Numbered from the stretch's first letter, positions 16,432 through 25,327 are shown. The stretch: DNA of 64,000 nucleotides from Paenibacillus luteus (GCF_006542765.1 NZ_SKCD01000033.1:310001-374000), one strand, 5' to 3'. Notes: generated from the letters alone by a model not told the origin. Translations and numbers: made by a program.

Positions 16432-18714
16432 TTAGCTGAGCTTAATAATCGTCATAGAAGCGCCATCAGCAGAAGGGGTGAGTGAAACAGCAGCTAGAGC
16501 ACCAAATAGCTGTAAACTTAGAATATCACCTGCATTAAGATTAACAATAAATGAATTGCTGTAATGGTCACTTGTGGTATTATTTTTTATAGCACTTGCT
16601 GTTATTTCTGAACCATTATTCATAACCCTCGTGTTTAACATAATTGCATTAGTGAGATTAATGTCGTATTGAATGAAATAGGTTCCGCTCTGGATGATGG
16701 TGAAACTATCCATATTATTATAGTAGACAGCAGAACTAGTAATTATCCCATCGGTCATTGGAACATTCGAACCGCCTAAAAGAACCGCGATTGTGCTACC
16801 GCTAGTATTGCCTGCGTATGCATAACCGGAGCTGCCTGAACCCGTAGCTCCAGTAGATCCGGCAGGTCCAGTAGCGCCGGTAGCCCCTGTCGCCCCAGTA
16901 ACGCCGGTGGCCCCAGTAGCACCCGTAACCCCAGTAACGCCGGTGGCCCCAGTAGCGCCGGTGGCCCCAGTAACCCCAGTAGCACCCGTAACCCCAGTAG
17001 CGCCGGTGGCCCCAGTAACCCCAGTAACCCCAGTAACCCCAGTAACGCCGGTGGCCCCAGTAACCCCAGTAGCGCCCGTAGCGCCGGTGGCCCCAGTAGC
17101 ACCCGTAACCCCAGTAGCGCCGGTGGCCCCAGTAGCACCCGTATCCCCAGTAGCTCCAGTAGCGCCTGTGGTACCAGTAACGCCCGTAGTGCCAGTAGCG
17201 CCTGTGGTGCCAATAGCGCCCGTGGTGCCAGTAGCGCCCGTGGTGCCAGTAGCGCCCGTGGTGCCAGTAGCGCCCGTGGTGCCAGTAGCGCCCGTAGTGC
17301 CAGTAGCGCCCGTAGCGCCCGTAGTGCCAGTAGCGCCCGTAGTGCCAGTAGCGCCAGTAGCGCCCGTAGTGCCAGTAGCGCCCGTAGTGCCAGTAGCACC
17401 CGTATCCCCAGTAGCTCCCGTAGCGCCTGTGGTACCAGTATCACCCGTGGTGCCAGTAGCGCCCGTGGTGCCAATAGCGCCTGTGGTGCCAGTAGCGCCC
17501 GTGGTGCCAGTAGCGCCCGTGGTGCCAGTAGCGCCCGTGGTGCCAGTAGCGCCTGTGGTACCAGTAGCACCCGTAATGCCAGTAGCGCCCGTAGTGCCAG
17601 TAGCTCCCGTGGTGCCAGTAACGCCAGTATCACCAGTAGCTCCCGTAGCGCCAGTATCACCTGTGGCTCCATTATCACCAGTAGCACCTGGTGTACCTGG
17701 TACTCCAGCGGACCCGGTAGCTCCAGTTGCACCAGGTACGCCGGCAGAACCCGTAGCGCCTGTTGCGCCAGTAGCTCCGGTTTCTCCTTGTTTAGTAAGC
17801 TTTTGTAGTTGAGCTGAGAATTGTTCTTGTGATAAAACTTTATCGGTTACTTCTATCATTTCTGCATGATTTCCGTTAATAATCATGGAAATGGATTGTC
17901 CAACACTTAACTCGGAAAGTTCGATAGAATTAGCTTTTTTCCCAAAAAACAAAGTTTTGTCGGATAAATTGTATGTAACAGTCTCATTACCTGATTGAAT
18001 AACAAGCTTTCCATCTCCAATGGAAGAAATGACGCCAAAACGGACCTTCTGTGAGACCTCCGAAGAATCAGTAAGTAGATAGGGAAGTGTAGCATTCAAT
18101 ATTTTGGCCATTTGAGCACGCGTTACGTGACCGAGAGGTTTGAATTCTTGATTTGGAAATCCTTCCACAATTTTTAGTTCGTTTGCAATATTAATCGAGT
18201 TAAGGAGTTCTGACGAGATTTGGTTTTGATCCACAAAGGAAGCTGGAGAACCGATTAATTCATCCAATTGGTTAGCTTCTTTAATTGCCCTCACAATGAG
18301 CTGGGTGACCCATTCTCGCGTAGACGATTGTCGGCCCCAAACAATTCCATCAATGGCTGTAAGTTCGGATTCATTAATTAGCCCTAGTTCTATACCGAGT
18401 TTAACATGCGCTTGTGCCCACTGGTCTGCTGGAAAGCCCGAAGCATCTGATTTTAATAGATTTTCTGCATCCATGAGACGGAGCGTCATGATTAGAGCTT
18501 CTTGATGTGTCACGTCGTCTTGTGGACTAAAGGCCTGATCTCCCCGCCCTTGTATGACTTCTAGTAAATTCATTTGTGTAATTTGCTTTTGAGCCCACGG
18601 TACATGTTGAAGATCGTTAAACAGATCTTTGGCAGACGCAGCAGCCTGAGCTGCATTTGATAAAATTAAGGTGGCACTAAGGCCTGTCATTATGGCACGT
18701 TTTTTGTTTTTCAC
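16432..18714 (-). CDS. SLH-domain collagen-like surface protein with BclA-type C-terminal domain
   Basis: A 760-residue predicted surface protein. Order: signal peptide (1-~27, ending AQAAAS); three S-layer-homology-like segments (~28-215) that would bind secondary cell-wall polymer; a small beta-rich region (~225-300); 105 uninterrupted Gly-X-Y triplets (310-624) with Thr at nearly every Y position and almost no Pro; and a 136-residue globular end like the trimeric TNF-like C-terminal domain of exosporium BclA. Start is GTG with GGGGGA 9 bases upstream. Thr-rich GXT tracts are glycosylation targets in BclA. The adjacent glycosyltransferases and the divergent SecDF/SecA2 genes suggest dedicated modification and export (inference). 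Confidence 0.92.
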   Translation of the reverse strand: MKNKKRAIMTGLSATLILSNAAQAAASAKDLFNDLQHVPWAQKQITQMNLLEVIQGRGDQAFSPQDDVTHQEALIMTLRLMDAENLLKSDASGFPADQWAQAHVKLGIELGLINESELTAIDGIVWGRQSSTREWVTQLIVRAIKEANQLDELIGSPASFVDQNQISSELLNSINIANELKIVEGFPNQEFKPLGHVTRAQMAKILNATLPYLLTDSSEVSQKVRFGVISSIGDGKLVIQSGNETVTYNLSDKTLFFGKKANSIELSELSVGQSISMIINGNHAEMIEVTDKVLSQEQFSAQLQKLTKQGETGATGATGATGSAGVPGATGATGSAGVPGTPGATGDNGATGDTGATGATGDTGVTGTTGATGTTGATGITGATGTTGATGTTGATGTTGATGTTGATGTTGAIGTTGATGTTGDTGTTGATGATGDTGATGTTGATGTTGATGATGTTGATGTTGATGATGTTGATGTTGATGTTGATGTTGATGTTGAIGTTGATGTTGVTGTTGATGATGDTGATGATGATGVTGATGATGATGATGVTGATGVTGVTGVTGVTGATGATGVTGATGVTGATGATGATGVTGVTGATGATGVTGATGATGATGPAGSTGATGSGSSGYAYAGNTSGSTIAVLLGGSNVPMTDGIITSSAVYYNNMDSFTIIQSGTYFIQYDINLTNAIMLNTRVMNNGSEITASAIKNNTTSDHYSNSFIVNLNAGDILSLQLFGALAAVSLTPSADGASMTIIKLS
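16843..17787 (-). repeat. Collagen-like Gly-X-Y coding repeat (9-base period)
   Basis: 945 bases encode exactly 105 Gly-X-Y triplets with no interruption. The middle part is dominated by an 18-base unit encoding GATGTT. The first portion has GAT/GDT/GVP units and the last portion GAT/GVT units. Because of the period, several other frames are also open through the tract; these are shadows. Such repeats readily change in copy number. Confidence 0.95.
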
Positions 18715-19001
18715 TTGCTCATTTCCCCCATTAATAAGTGTTTTAGACTAATCAAGTTATTGATTACCTTCTCTTGAAATACTCGAACTTGCTTTTAACT
18801 ACGGCTGTTATAATACATTGTAATTCTTACCAAATATCCGTATTCGACAATTGGTGACAATTTCCTGCTAACTTTAAATATGAATATGACTAAAATATGG
18901 ACGATTTATGAAATTCATAGACGAAAAAATTATCTGTTTTGTTGAATAAACGTATATGTTATATTGATAGCATTCTGAACAGAGTAAGGAGATTGACTGT
19001 A
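18715..19001. promoter_or_regulatory. Divergent control region of the collagen-like and secDF genes
   Basis: 287 AT-rich bases separate the divergent GTG and ATG starts. A TATAAT occurs on the plus strand at 18809-18814, but no well-spaced -35 partner is clear. The ribosome sites are GGGGGA (minus strand, near 18723-18729) and AAGGAG at 18986-18991. Shared control of both directions is plausible but not shown. Confidence 0.4.
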
Positions 19002-21215
19002 ATGGTGGTTAAAAGAGTTACCGCTTTTTGCATAACAGTATTTCTGACACTTATTCTTATTGCATTTACAATGTCTGATATTGTCGCTCAGGTGCGGCTT
19101 GGCTTGGACTTAAAAGGCGGCTTTGAAATTTTATATGAAGCAGCAGCGGTAGAAGGTGGAAATGAGGTTACTCTGGATAATTTACGGCAAACAGCCAAAA
19201 GCTTGGAGAAGCGTGTTAATGCGCTTGGAACTGCCGAGCCTGAGATTTGGACAGAAGGAACTAACCGAATTCGGGTCCGGCTAGCAGGTGTAGATAATGA
19301 AGCGAAGGTAAGAGAGTTGTTGAAAAAACCTGCGGAGTTAACTGTTACGGGACCAAATCATTCTGTTGAGCTGATAGGTACCGATTTCATAGAGGGTGCA
19401 GCTAAAGTTGTTTATGACGATATGAGAAAGCCTAACATTCAAGTGGAAGTTAAGGATAAGGCTCGCTTGGAAGAAATATCTACTAGATTGTTAAATCAGA
19501 AAATAAGTTTTAATCTGGATGATAAAATACTTACGGATCCTGTCGTTTTGGCTGTTATGACCAATGGATTGTTGCGAATAACGGGGAACTTTACTTTTGA
19601 TGATGCGCATGAACTTGCGGACATTATAAATATGGGTGCTCTTCCTCTACAATTGACAGAGAAATTTAACCAATCAGTAGGTGCATCGCTAGGCAAGCAG
19701 TCGCTTCACCAGACGCTGCAAGCAGGGGCTGTCGGCTCCGTACTTATTTTTTTATTTATGCTTATTTTTTATCGAATTCCAGGTTTAGTCGCAAGTTTGA
19801 CGCTCATTACATACAGCTGGCTTCTATTATTATGCTTCAATTTACTGCAAGCGACGATGACTCTGCCAGGTATCGCTGCTTTTGTTCTGGGCATCGGTAT
19901 GGCAGTGGATGCGAATATTATTACCTATGAACGTCTCAAAGAAGAATTGAGGACGGGAAAAAGCTTGCTGTCATCCTTAAAAGCAGGTTCTAAACATTCA
20001 TTTCGTACAATTATGGATGCTAACGTAACTACGTTAATCGCTGGATTCGTGTTGTTCTCATTGGGCTCCGGCTCGATCAAAGGTTTTGCTATAACGTTGA
20101 TTTTGAGCATAGGACTTAGTATTTTGACTAATGTTTATTTCTCTCAATGGTTGCTTCGCATGCTTATAAGCTCAAATCTCTTCAGAGATATCCGTTGGTT
20201 TGGTGTAAAACCTGAGCAAAGGACGAATCGGAGTGAAGCGGTTGAACTTCCAACGCTTCATCGTTCCTTCGATTTTGTGAGCCGGACAAAAATGTTCTTT
20301 TGGACGTCCATGATCGTGACTATTTTAGGGGTTATAAGTCTTCTCTATCAAAATATGAACTATGGAGTTGATTTTAAAGCAGGCACTGCGCTTGATATCA
20401 TATTGCCGGACCCAGTGAGCCAAGAGGAGGCTGAAGCGCTTATACATAGGGCTGGATACGAGCCTTCCATTTTAACAGTAGGCGGTTCAAATCAAGATCA
20501 TGTTTCCATGCGATTCGATGAGGTTTTGAATCCAGATGGTCAGGATTCTTCGAGGATAATTTCCAGTTTTTCTTCCGTTTTTGGAGAGAAAATTGGCAAA
20601 GAAGAGAATACGGTAGATCCCGAAATTGCAAGAGAGTTCGCTGGTAAAGCTGCTTTTGCCGTATTACTCTCTAGTTTAGGTATTCTATTGTATTTATGTT
20701 TCCGTTTTGAATGGCGTTTTGCCATGGGCGCGATCATTGCATTGCTGCATGACGTATTTTTTGTAATCAGTGTATTTTCTTTTTTTCAACTTGAAGTGAA
20801 TCTCCCTTTTATTGCGGCAATGCTGACAATCATCGGTTATTCCATTAATGATACGGTTGTCATTTTTGATAGAATACGCGAAAATATGCGTTTCACACGT
20901 GCAAGCACTGCCGAGGATTTAACCCGTATTGTGAATATAAGTATTAATCAAACCTTGACTCGTTCCGTAAATACAATTGTATGTGTATTGTTTGCTTGTA
21001 TCGCGATTTTGATCTGGGGCAGTGAATCCATTCGATTATTCTCTCTGGCAATGACGATTGGACTGCTAGTAGGGATGTATTCTTCCATTTATATAGCAAG
21101 CCAGATTTGGCTAGTGTTAAAGAAACGTGCTCTAAGGAGACAAAATGTCTCTAATAACTCGGGAGAAACACAATATTATATGACTCCATTACAGACGAAT
21201 TACGATGATAATTAG
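19002..21215 (+). CDS. secDF: Fused SecDF protein-export accessory subunit
   Basis: A 737-residue fusion of SecD and SecF, which uses the ion gradient to pull exported proteins out of the SecYEG channel. The SecD half has GLDLKGGFEILYEA near residue 35 and GMAVDANIITYERLKEEL in its TM part. The SecF half (from ~430) has MNYGVDFKAGTAL and IIGYSINDTVVIFDRIREN. About 12 TM segments in two sets of six are apparent. A frame extends to 18939, but the ATG at 19002 has AAGGAG 10 bases upstream and gives a normal N terminus. SecA2 follows after 18 bases. The housekeeping copy is probably elsewhere, making this an extra one. Confidence 0.92.
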   Translation: MVVKRVTAFCITVFLTLILIAFTMSDIVAQVRLGLDLKGGFEILYEAAAVEGGNEVTLDNLRQTAKSLEKRVNALGTAEPEIWTEGTNRIRVRLAGVDNEAKVRELLKKPAELTVTGPNHSVELIGTDFIEGAAKVVYDDMRKPNIQVEVKDKARLEEISTRLLNQKISFNLDDKILTDPVVLAVMTNGLLRITGNFTFDDAHELADIINMGALPLQLTEKFNQSVGASLGKQSLHQTLQAGAVGSVLIFLFMLIFYRIPGLVASLTLITYSWLLLLCFNLLQATMTLPGIAAFVLGIGMAVDANIITYERLKEELRTGKSLLSSLKAGSKHSFRTIMDANVTTLIAGFVLFSLGSGSIKGFAITLILSIGLSILTNVYFSQWLLRMLISSNLFRDIRWFGVKPEQRTNRSEAVELPTLHRSFDFVSRTKMFFWTSMIVTILGVISLLYQNMNYGVDFKAGTALDIILPDPVSQEEAEALIHRAGYEPSILTVGGSNQDHVSMRFDEVLNPDGQDSSRIISSFSSVFGEKIGKEENTVDPEIAREFAGKAAFAVLLSSLGILLYLCFRFEWRFAMGAIIALLHDVFFVISVFSFFQLEVNLPFIAAMLTIIGYSINDTVVIFDRIRENMRFTRASTAEDLTRIVNISINQTLTRSVNTIVCVLFACIAILIWGSESIRLFSLAMTIGLLVGMYSSIYIASQIWLVLKKRALRRQNVSNNSGETQYYMTPLQTNYDDN

Positions 21216-21233
21216 AATGGAAGGGACATTCCG

Positions 21234-23609
21234 ATGATTCGAATGGTAAAGAGGATTTTTGAAGATAACAATGAACGTGAAGTGCGTCGTTTGTCTAAAA
21301 TAGCAGCAAAAATTGATTCCATGGAATTTAATATCTCCAAGCTGGATGATGATCAGTTAAAAGCCAAAACAGCAGAATTTCAAATGCGACTAAGTAAGAG
21401 AGAACAGTTGACTGATATACTTCCTGAAGCATTTGCTGTGGTTAGAGAAGCATCTAGGAGAGTATTGTTCATGAGACCCTTTACCGTACAAATCATGGGT
21501 GGGATAGCGCTTTTTGAAGGCAAAATCGTTGAGATGAAAACAGGAGAAGGAAAGACGCTGGTCGGAACGCTCCCGGTATATTTGAATGCGCTGGCTGGAA
21601 ATGGCGTCCACGTCGTAACGGTCAATGATTATCTTGCTCAGCGTGATAGCAGGGAAATGGGGCAGTTGTTCCGGTTTTTGGGTCTTAGCGTAGGCTGTAC
21701 GCTTAATGGCACTGGTCTTGAAATGAAACGGCGTGCATATGCTTGCGACATTACTTACGGAACATGCAGTGAGTTCGGATTTGATTATTTACGCGATCAT
21801 ATGGCACTTTTTGAGGATCAGACCGTACAACGTCCCCCTAATTATGTAATTATTGACGAAGTAGACTCTATTCTCATTGATGAAGCTCGTACCCCGTTAA
21901 TTATTTCCGGAAAAGCTCAGAGATCCACTTATCTCTATAATAAGGCAGATCGTTTTGCTGGTCGTTTGGAAGAGGATGATGATTTCACAATCGATTCCAG
22001 GATGGAAACCATTGTTCTTACAGAAGCTAGCGTTAGGAAAGCGGAGCAGGAGTTTGAGGTGGACAATCTCTTTTCGCAGGAGCATATGCTTTTAAATCAT
22101 CATATCAATCAGGCATTACGTGCTAGGCATATGTTAAAAAGAAATGTGGATTACGTAGTGCAAGACAATGAAATACTCATCGTTGATGAGTTCACTGGAC
22201 GCTTGATGCTCGGACGTCGTTACAGTGATGGTCTCCATCAAGCGATTGAAGCAAAAGAAGGGCTTGATCTTCAGAACGAAAGCATGATGCAAGCTTCAAT
22301 TACGCTTCAAAACTATTTTCGCGTATATCCAAGGCTCGCGGGAATGACAGGTACAGCTAGGACGGAGGAAGGGGAGTTCAAACATGTCTATGGACGTGAT
22401 GTTGTTGAGATTCCAACAAATCGGCCTAATATCCGCAAAGATCATCCTGATGTCATCTACAAAACAGTAAATGGAAAATACAAGGCTCTCATTGAGGAGA
22501 TTACACGCCGTCATAAGTGTGGACAACCCGTGTTGGTTGGGACAGTGTCGATTGAAGGCTCAGAGTTTATTTCGGCCGCACTTCACGAGAAAGGAGTAAA
22601 GCATAGAGTACTTCATGCTATGCTTCATGCGGAGGAAGCCGAAATTATCCGGAACGCCGGTCAGCGCGGTGCCGTTACTATTTCCACAAACATGGCGGGG
22701 AGAGGCACAGATATTAACTTGGGCGATGGTGTACCGGAACTCGGTGGTTTGCATGTGATTGGGACGGAGCGACACGAGAGCCGTAGAATAGACAACCAGC
22801 TGCGTGGGCGCGCTGGAAGACAAGGAGATCCAGGTTCTACGCAATTTTATTTATCAATGGAAGATGGACTAATGCGCAGGTTCGGGTCGCAGCAGTTAAC
22901 GGATATGTTAGAGAAATATGGTTTTTCAGAAGAATTACCGCTCGAAGGAAGCTTAATTAGTCGCAGTATTGAATCGGCTCAACGTATTGTGGAAGGGGCC
23001 AATTTTGAATCTCTTAAGATGGTTTTGCAATATGACGAGGTGGTTAATCGGCAGCGAGAGAGAATATATCGAGATCGAGAAGAAATTCTTCAGTCAGACC
23101 ATATTCGAGGAATCGTAATTGCAATGATTAGATCGCTTGTTGAGCGAGTAGTCGATAAGCATTGTCCAAGTGAAGAAATTCCAGAAAAATGGGATATATC
23201 CTTATTAGCTGATTATGTGAACCTTGTTTTATTTTCAGATGATCAAATTTCTTCCTCACAATTGTGGGGAAAAGAAAAGGATGAAATCATACGCTTTTTT
23301 ATGGATATGATCATAGACGTTTATGAAGAGCGTGAAACACGAATTGGTAAAATCGCAATGCGACAATTCGAAAAGTTTATCGTGCTGCGTGCGGTTGACA
23401 GCAAATGGATAGATCATATTGATGCGATGGACCAGCTGCGTCAAGGTATTCTATTAAGGGTTTATGGAGGCAATGATCCGCTTCAAGAATATCAGTTCGA
23501 AGGACATGAGATGTTTCTCGACATGGTAAGGAGGCTGGAAGAGGAAGTATGCCGCTATATTATGAAGGTGAAAATTTCTGAGAACGTACGACCTGCTCAT
23601 GCAGGATAA
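21234..23609 (+). CDS. secA2: SecA2-type preprotein translocase ATPase
   Basis: A 791-residue SecA motor. NBD1 has Walker A MKTGEGKT (101-108) and Walker B YVIIDEVDSILIDEART (204-220). NBD2 has the conserved MAGRGTDINLG and the RGRAGRQGDPG arginine-finger region. It is shorter than housekeeping SecA (about 840 residues) and stops just after the helical-scaffold region. The C-terminal linker and Cys-rich zinc motif are missing, as in many SecA2 proteins. The usual YGTNNE motif reads YGTCSE. AAGGGA precedes the ATG. The gene is coupled to an extra secDF and a glycosyltransferase, opposite a collagen-like surface protein that is the obvious candidate substrate (inference). Confidence 0.9.
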   Translation: MIRMVKRIFEDNNEREVRRLSKIAAKIDSMEFNISKLDDDQLKAKTAEFQMRLSKREQLTDILPEAFAVVREASRRVLFMRPFTVQIMGGIALFEGKIVEMKTGEGKTLVGTLPVYLNALAGNGVHVVTVNDYLAQRDSREMGQLFRFLGLSVGCTLNGTGLEMKRRAYACDITYGTCSEFGFDYLRDHMALFEDQTVQRPPNYVIIDEVDSILIDEARTPLIISGKAQRSTYLYNKADRFAGRLEEDDDFTIDSRMETIVLTEASVRKAEQEFEVDNLFSQEHMLLNHHINQALRARHMLKRNVDYVVQDNEILIVDEFTGRLMLGRRYSDGLHQAIEAKEGLDLQNESMMQASITLQNYFRVYPRLAGMTGTARTEEGEFKHVYGRDVVEIPTNRPNIRKDHPDVIYKTVNGKYKALIEEITRRHKCGQPVLVGTVSIEGSEFISAALHEKGVKHRVLHAMLHAEEAEIIRNAGQRGAVTISTNMAGRGTDINLGDGVPELGGLHVIGTERHESRRIDNQLRGRAGRQGDPGSTQFYLSMEDGLMRRFGSQQLTDMLEKYGFSEELPLEGSLISRSIESAQRIVEGANFESLKMVLQYDEVVNRQRERIYRDREEILQSDHIRGIVIAMIRSLVERVVDKHCPSEEIPEKWDISLLADYVNLVLFSDDQISSSQLWGKEKDEIIRFFMDMIIDVYEERETRIGKIAMRQFEKFIVLRAVDSKWIDHIDAMDQLRQGILLRVYGGNDPLQEYQFEGHEMFLDMVRRLEEEVCRYIMKVKISENVRPAHAG

Positions 23610-23644
23610 TCCTTTCGGGTAATATAAATTGCTAATGAGGTAGA

Positions 23645-25000
23645 ATGATGAGCATTCCTAAAATTTTAATAGGCAGCCCTATCCGGCAAAACCCTGCCAT
23701 TTTAAAGCTTTTTCTGGCATCGCTCCACCAAATGGAGAAGCAGGGCATGAAGGTGGATTATTTATTCTTCGATGACAATACCGATTCGCATTCCTCATTT
23801 ATATTAAATGAGTTTGCTTCTACAGAGCAAAATATTAAGATTCTCTCTGTTTCACAAGAACAAGATGAAGTGTATCAGTGTGATGAATATATGCATCATT
23901 GGAGGGAGTCTATTATCTGGAAGGTTGCCGGGATGAAAGACAGAATCCTGGAGATAGCGAGAGAAGAGCTGTACTCGCATGTTTTTTTTGCTGACTCGGA
24001 TCTCATTTTTCATCCCGAGACATTAAAGGTTCTTCTACATACAGACAAGGATTTAGTATCAACCGTTTTCTGGACGAAATGGCAGCCTGAAACAATTGAA
24101 ATGCCCCAGGTTTGGTTGCATGGAGAGTATGATCACTATCCTCTCATTCGGCAGAACGCACAGGATAATGAGCAAAAAGCAATACAAGCCCAACGGTTCT
24201 TTTTCAAGTTGAGAAAGCCCGGCTTATACGAAGTAGGGGGATTAGGAGCGTGTACCCTGATTAGCAGAAGCGCGCTTTTTAAAGGAGTTAGTTTTGCTGA
24301 AATAAAAAACTTGAATTACTGGGGGGAAGACCGCCATTTCTGTGTGCGAGCTGCTGCATTGGGGCTTAGCATGTTTGTAGAGACGAGCAGACCAGCCTAT
24401 CATATTTACCGAGAATCGGAGCTTGCGGGTGTCGAACGTTATTATGAGAGTTGTTTAAGGGGCCCTGACGAAGCTTCAGCTGCTCCTCCAACTGAATCTA
24501 TAAATCACTTTTATCAACAAGCAATGGAACTATTATCTTACGGATATGAAGCAGCTGCGATGGAAGAATTCAGGTTATATATTAATACAGGAGCAGGGGT
24601 TACGGAGAATCGTGTTCGGGTGATTTTGGAACTGGATGCCTACTATGGCAGGTGTGGGCTGGTACAGCAAGGAAGGGTTATCCTATTGGAAGCAGTAAAA
24701 ACGTTGAGCAGAGCAGAACTATATTGTAGGCTCGGTTCAAAATCTATGGATTTGGAAAGTTGGACCGAGGCGGCAGCATGGCTAAAGGCGGCAATTGCAT
24801 TGCCACGTCCGGAGAACTGGGAGGCGTCCTCTGTAGCGGAGGCATGGACGTGGTTGCCTTATATTCAGTTGTGCGTTTGTTATGTAAAGCTGGGTGAGAA
24901 TAAATTAGCTTTCGAGTATAACGAGAAGGGGTTATCCTATCATCCAAAGCATCCAACTATGCTTTCCAATCGAGATATGCTTGTTCGAATGCTAGCATAA
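23645..25000 (+). CDS. Glycosyltransferase-like protein with C-terminal helical repeats
   Basis: A 451-residue protein. The N-terminal ~260 residues look like a GT-A fold: KILIGSPIRQNPAIL, YLFFDDNTDSHSSF, and VFFADSDLIFHPETL carrying a DSD metal motif, then GGLGACTLISRSALF and YWGEDRHFCVRAAALG. A linker leads to TPR-like helices (~300-451). Their end, WTWLPYIQLCVCY...KLAFEYNEKG...LSNRDML, closely follows the C terminus of the 611-residue transferase at 14439-16274. The second ATG (23648) has better spacing from GAGGT. It lies 35 bases after secA2 and is closed by a terminator, so it belongs to the export operon. Confidence 0.85.
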   Translation: MMSIPKILIGSPIRQNPAILKLFLASLHQMEKQGMKVDYLFFDDNTDSHSSFILNEFASTEQNIKILSVSQEQDEVYQCDEYMHHWRESIIWKVAGMKDRILEIAREELYSHVFFADSDLIFHPETLKVLLHTDKDLVSTVFWTKWQPETIEMPQVWLHGEYDHYPLIRQNAQDNEQKAIQAQRFFFKLRKPGLYEVGGLGACTLISRSALFKGVSFAEIKNLNYWGEDRHFCVRAAALGLSMFVETSRPAYHIYRESELAGVERYYESCLRGPDEASAAPPTESINHFYQQAMELLSYGYEAAAMEEFRLYINTGAGVTENRVRVILELDAYYGRCGLVQQGRVILLEAVKTLSRAELYCRLGSKSMDLESWTEAAAWLKAAIALPRPENWEASSVAEAWTWLPYIQLCVCYVKLGENKLAFEYNEKGLSYHPKHPTMLSNRDMLVRMLA

Positions 25001-25085
25001 AGGAGCACTTAACAGGGTTTTCTCCTATAATCAACTGTGTCAGAAGTAACTTTGTTAAAACATAAGTCAGTGCATTTATAAGTGA

Positions 25086-25139
25086 AAAGAGCATCTCCTT
25101 GTTCGCCAGTTTTGTTGGCGCGAGGAGGGCTCTTTTTTT
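25086..25139 (+). terminator. Rho-independent terminator of the secDF-secA2-glycosyltransferase operon
   Basis: AGAGC/GCTCT, CTCCT/AGGAG and CGCC/GGCG stems stack into one interrupted hairpin, ending in a run of seven T. Confidence 0.85.
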
Positions 25140-25309
25140 GTCTCAAGAATTTTTCTGAAAGTAAGAAAATGGTTCACTAAGGTAAGAAATTCGTCCGCTA
25201 CTTCATGACGAGATTCCCTCATCCGAGGACCGCTGTCCCTCTCGCCAAGGCCGCATATCCCTTTACACTGAAGGAAGAAAGCACAGCCGCAGCAAGCCTA
25301 GTGTAAATA

Positions 25310-25327
25310 GCAGTAAGCGCTTACTGC
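25310..25327. promoter_or_regulatory. 18-base palindrome, candidate LacI-family/cre-type operator
   Basis: GCAGTAAGC followed by its exact complement GCTTACTGC. The core GTAAGCGCTTAC resembles catabolite-response and LacI-family operators. It lies 50 bases before the first permease start of importer A. Confidence 0.5.

Noticed and set aside
16776..17732. Minus-strand Leu/Ala/Pro-rich frame within the collagen-like gene
   Set aside because: Same repeat read in a second frame; no start signal and low-complexity translation only.
16843..17787. Tandem repeat considered as a CRISPR-like array
   Set aside because: Units are 9-18 bases with no unique spacers, and the tract is a clear coding repeat. 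No cas genes are present.
16907..17812. Plus-strand frame of 301 codons encoding Pro-Val-Ala repeats
   Set aside because: It is the complement of the collagen-like repeat. The 9-base period keeps several frames open. It has no independent ribosome site, and the minus-strand gene has a signal peptide and defined domains.
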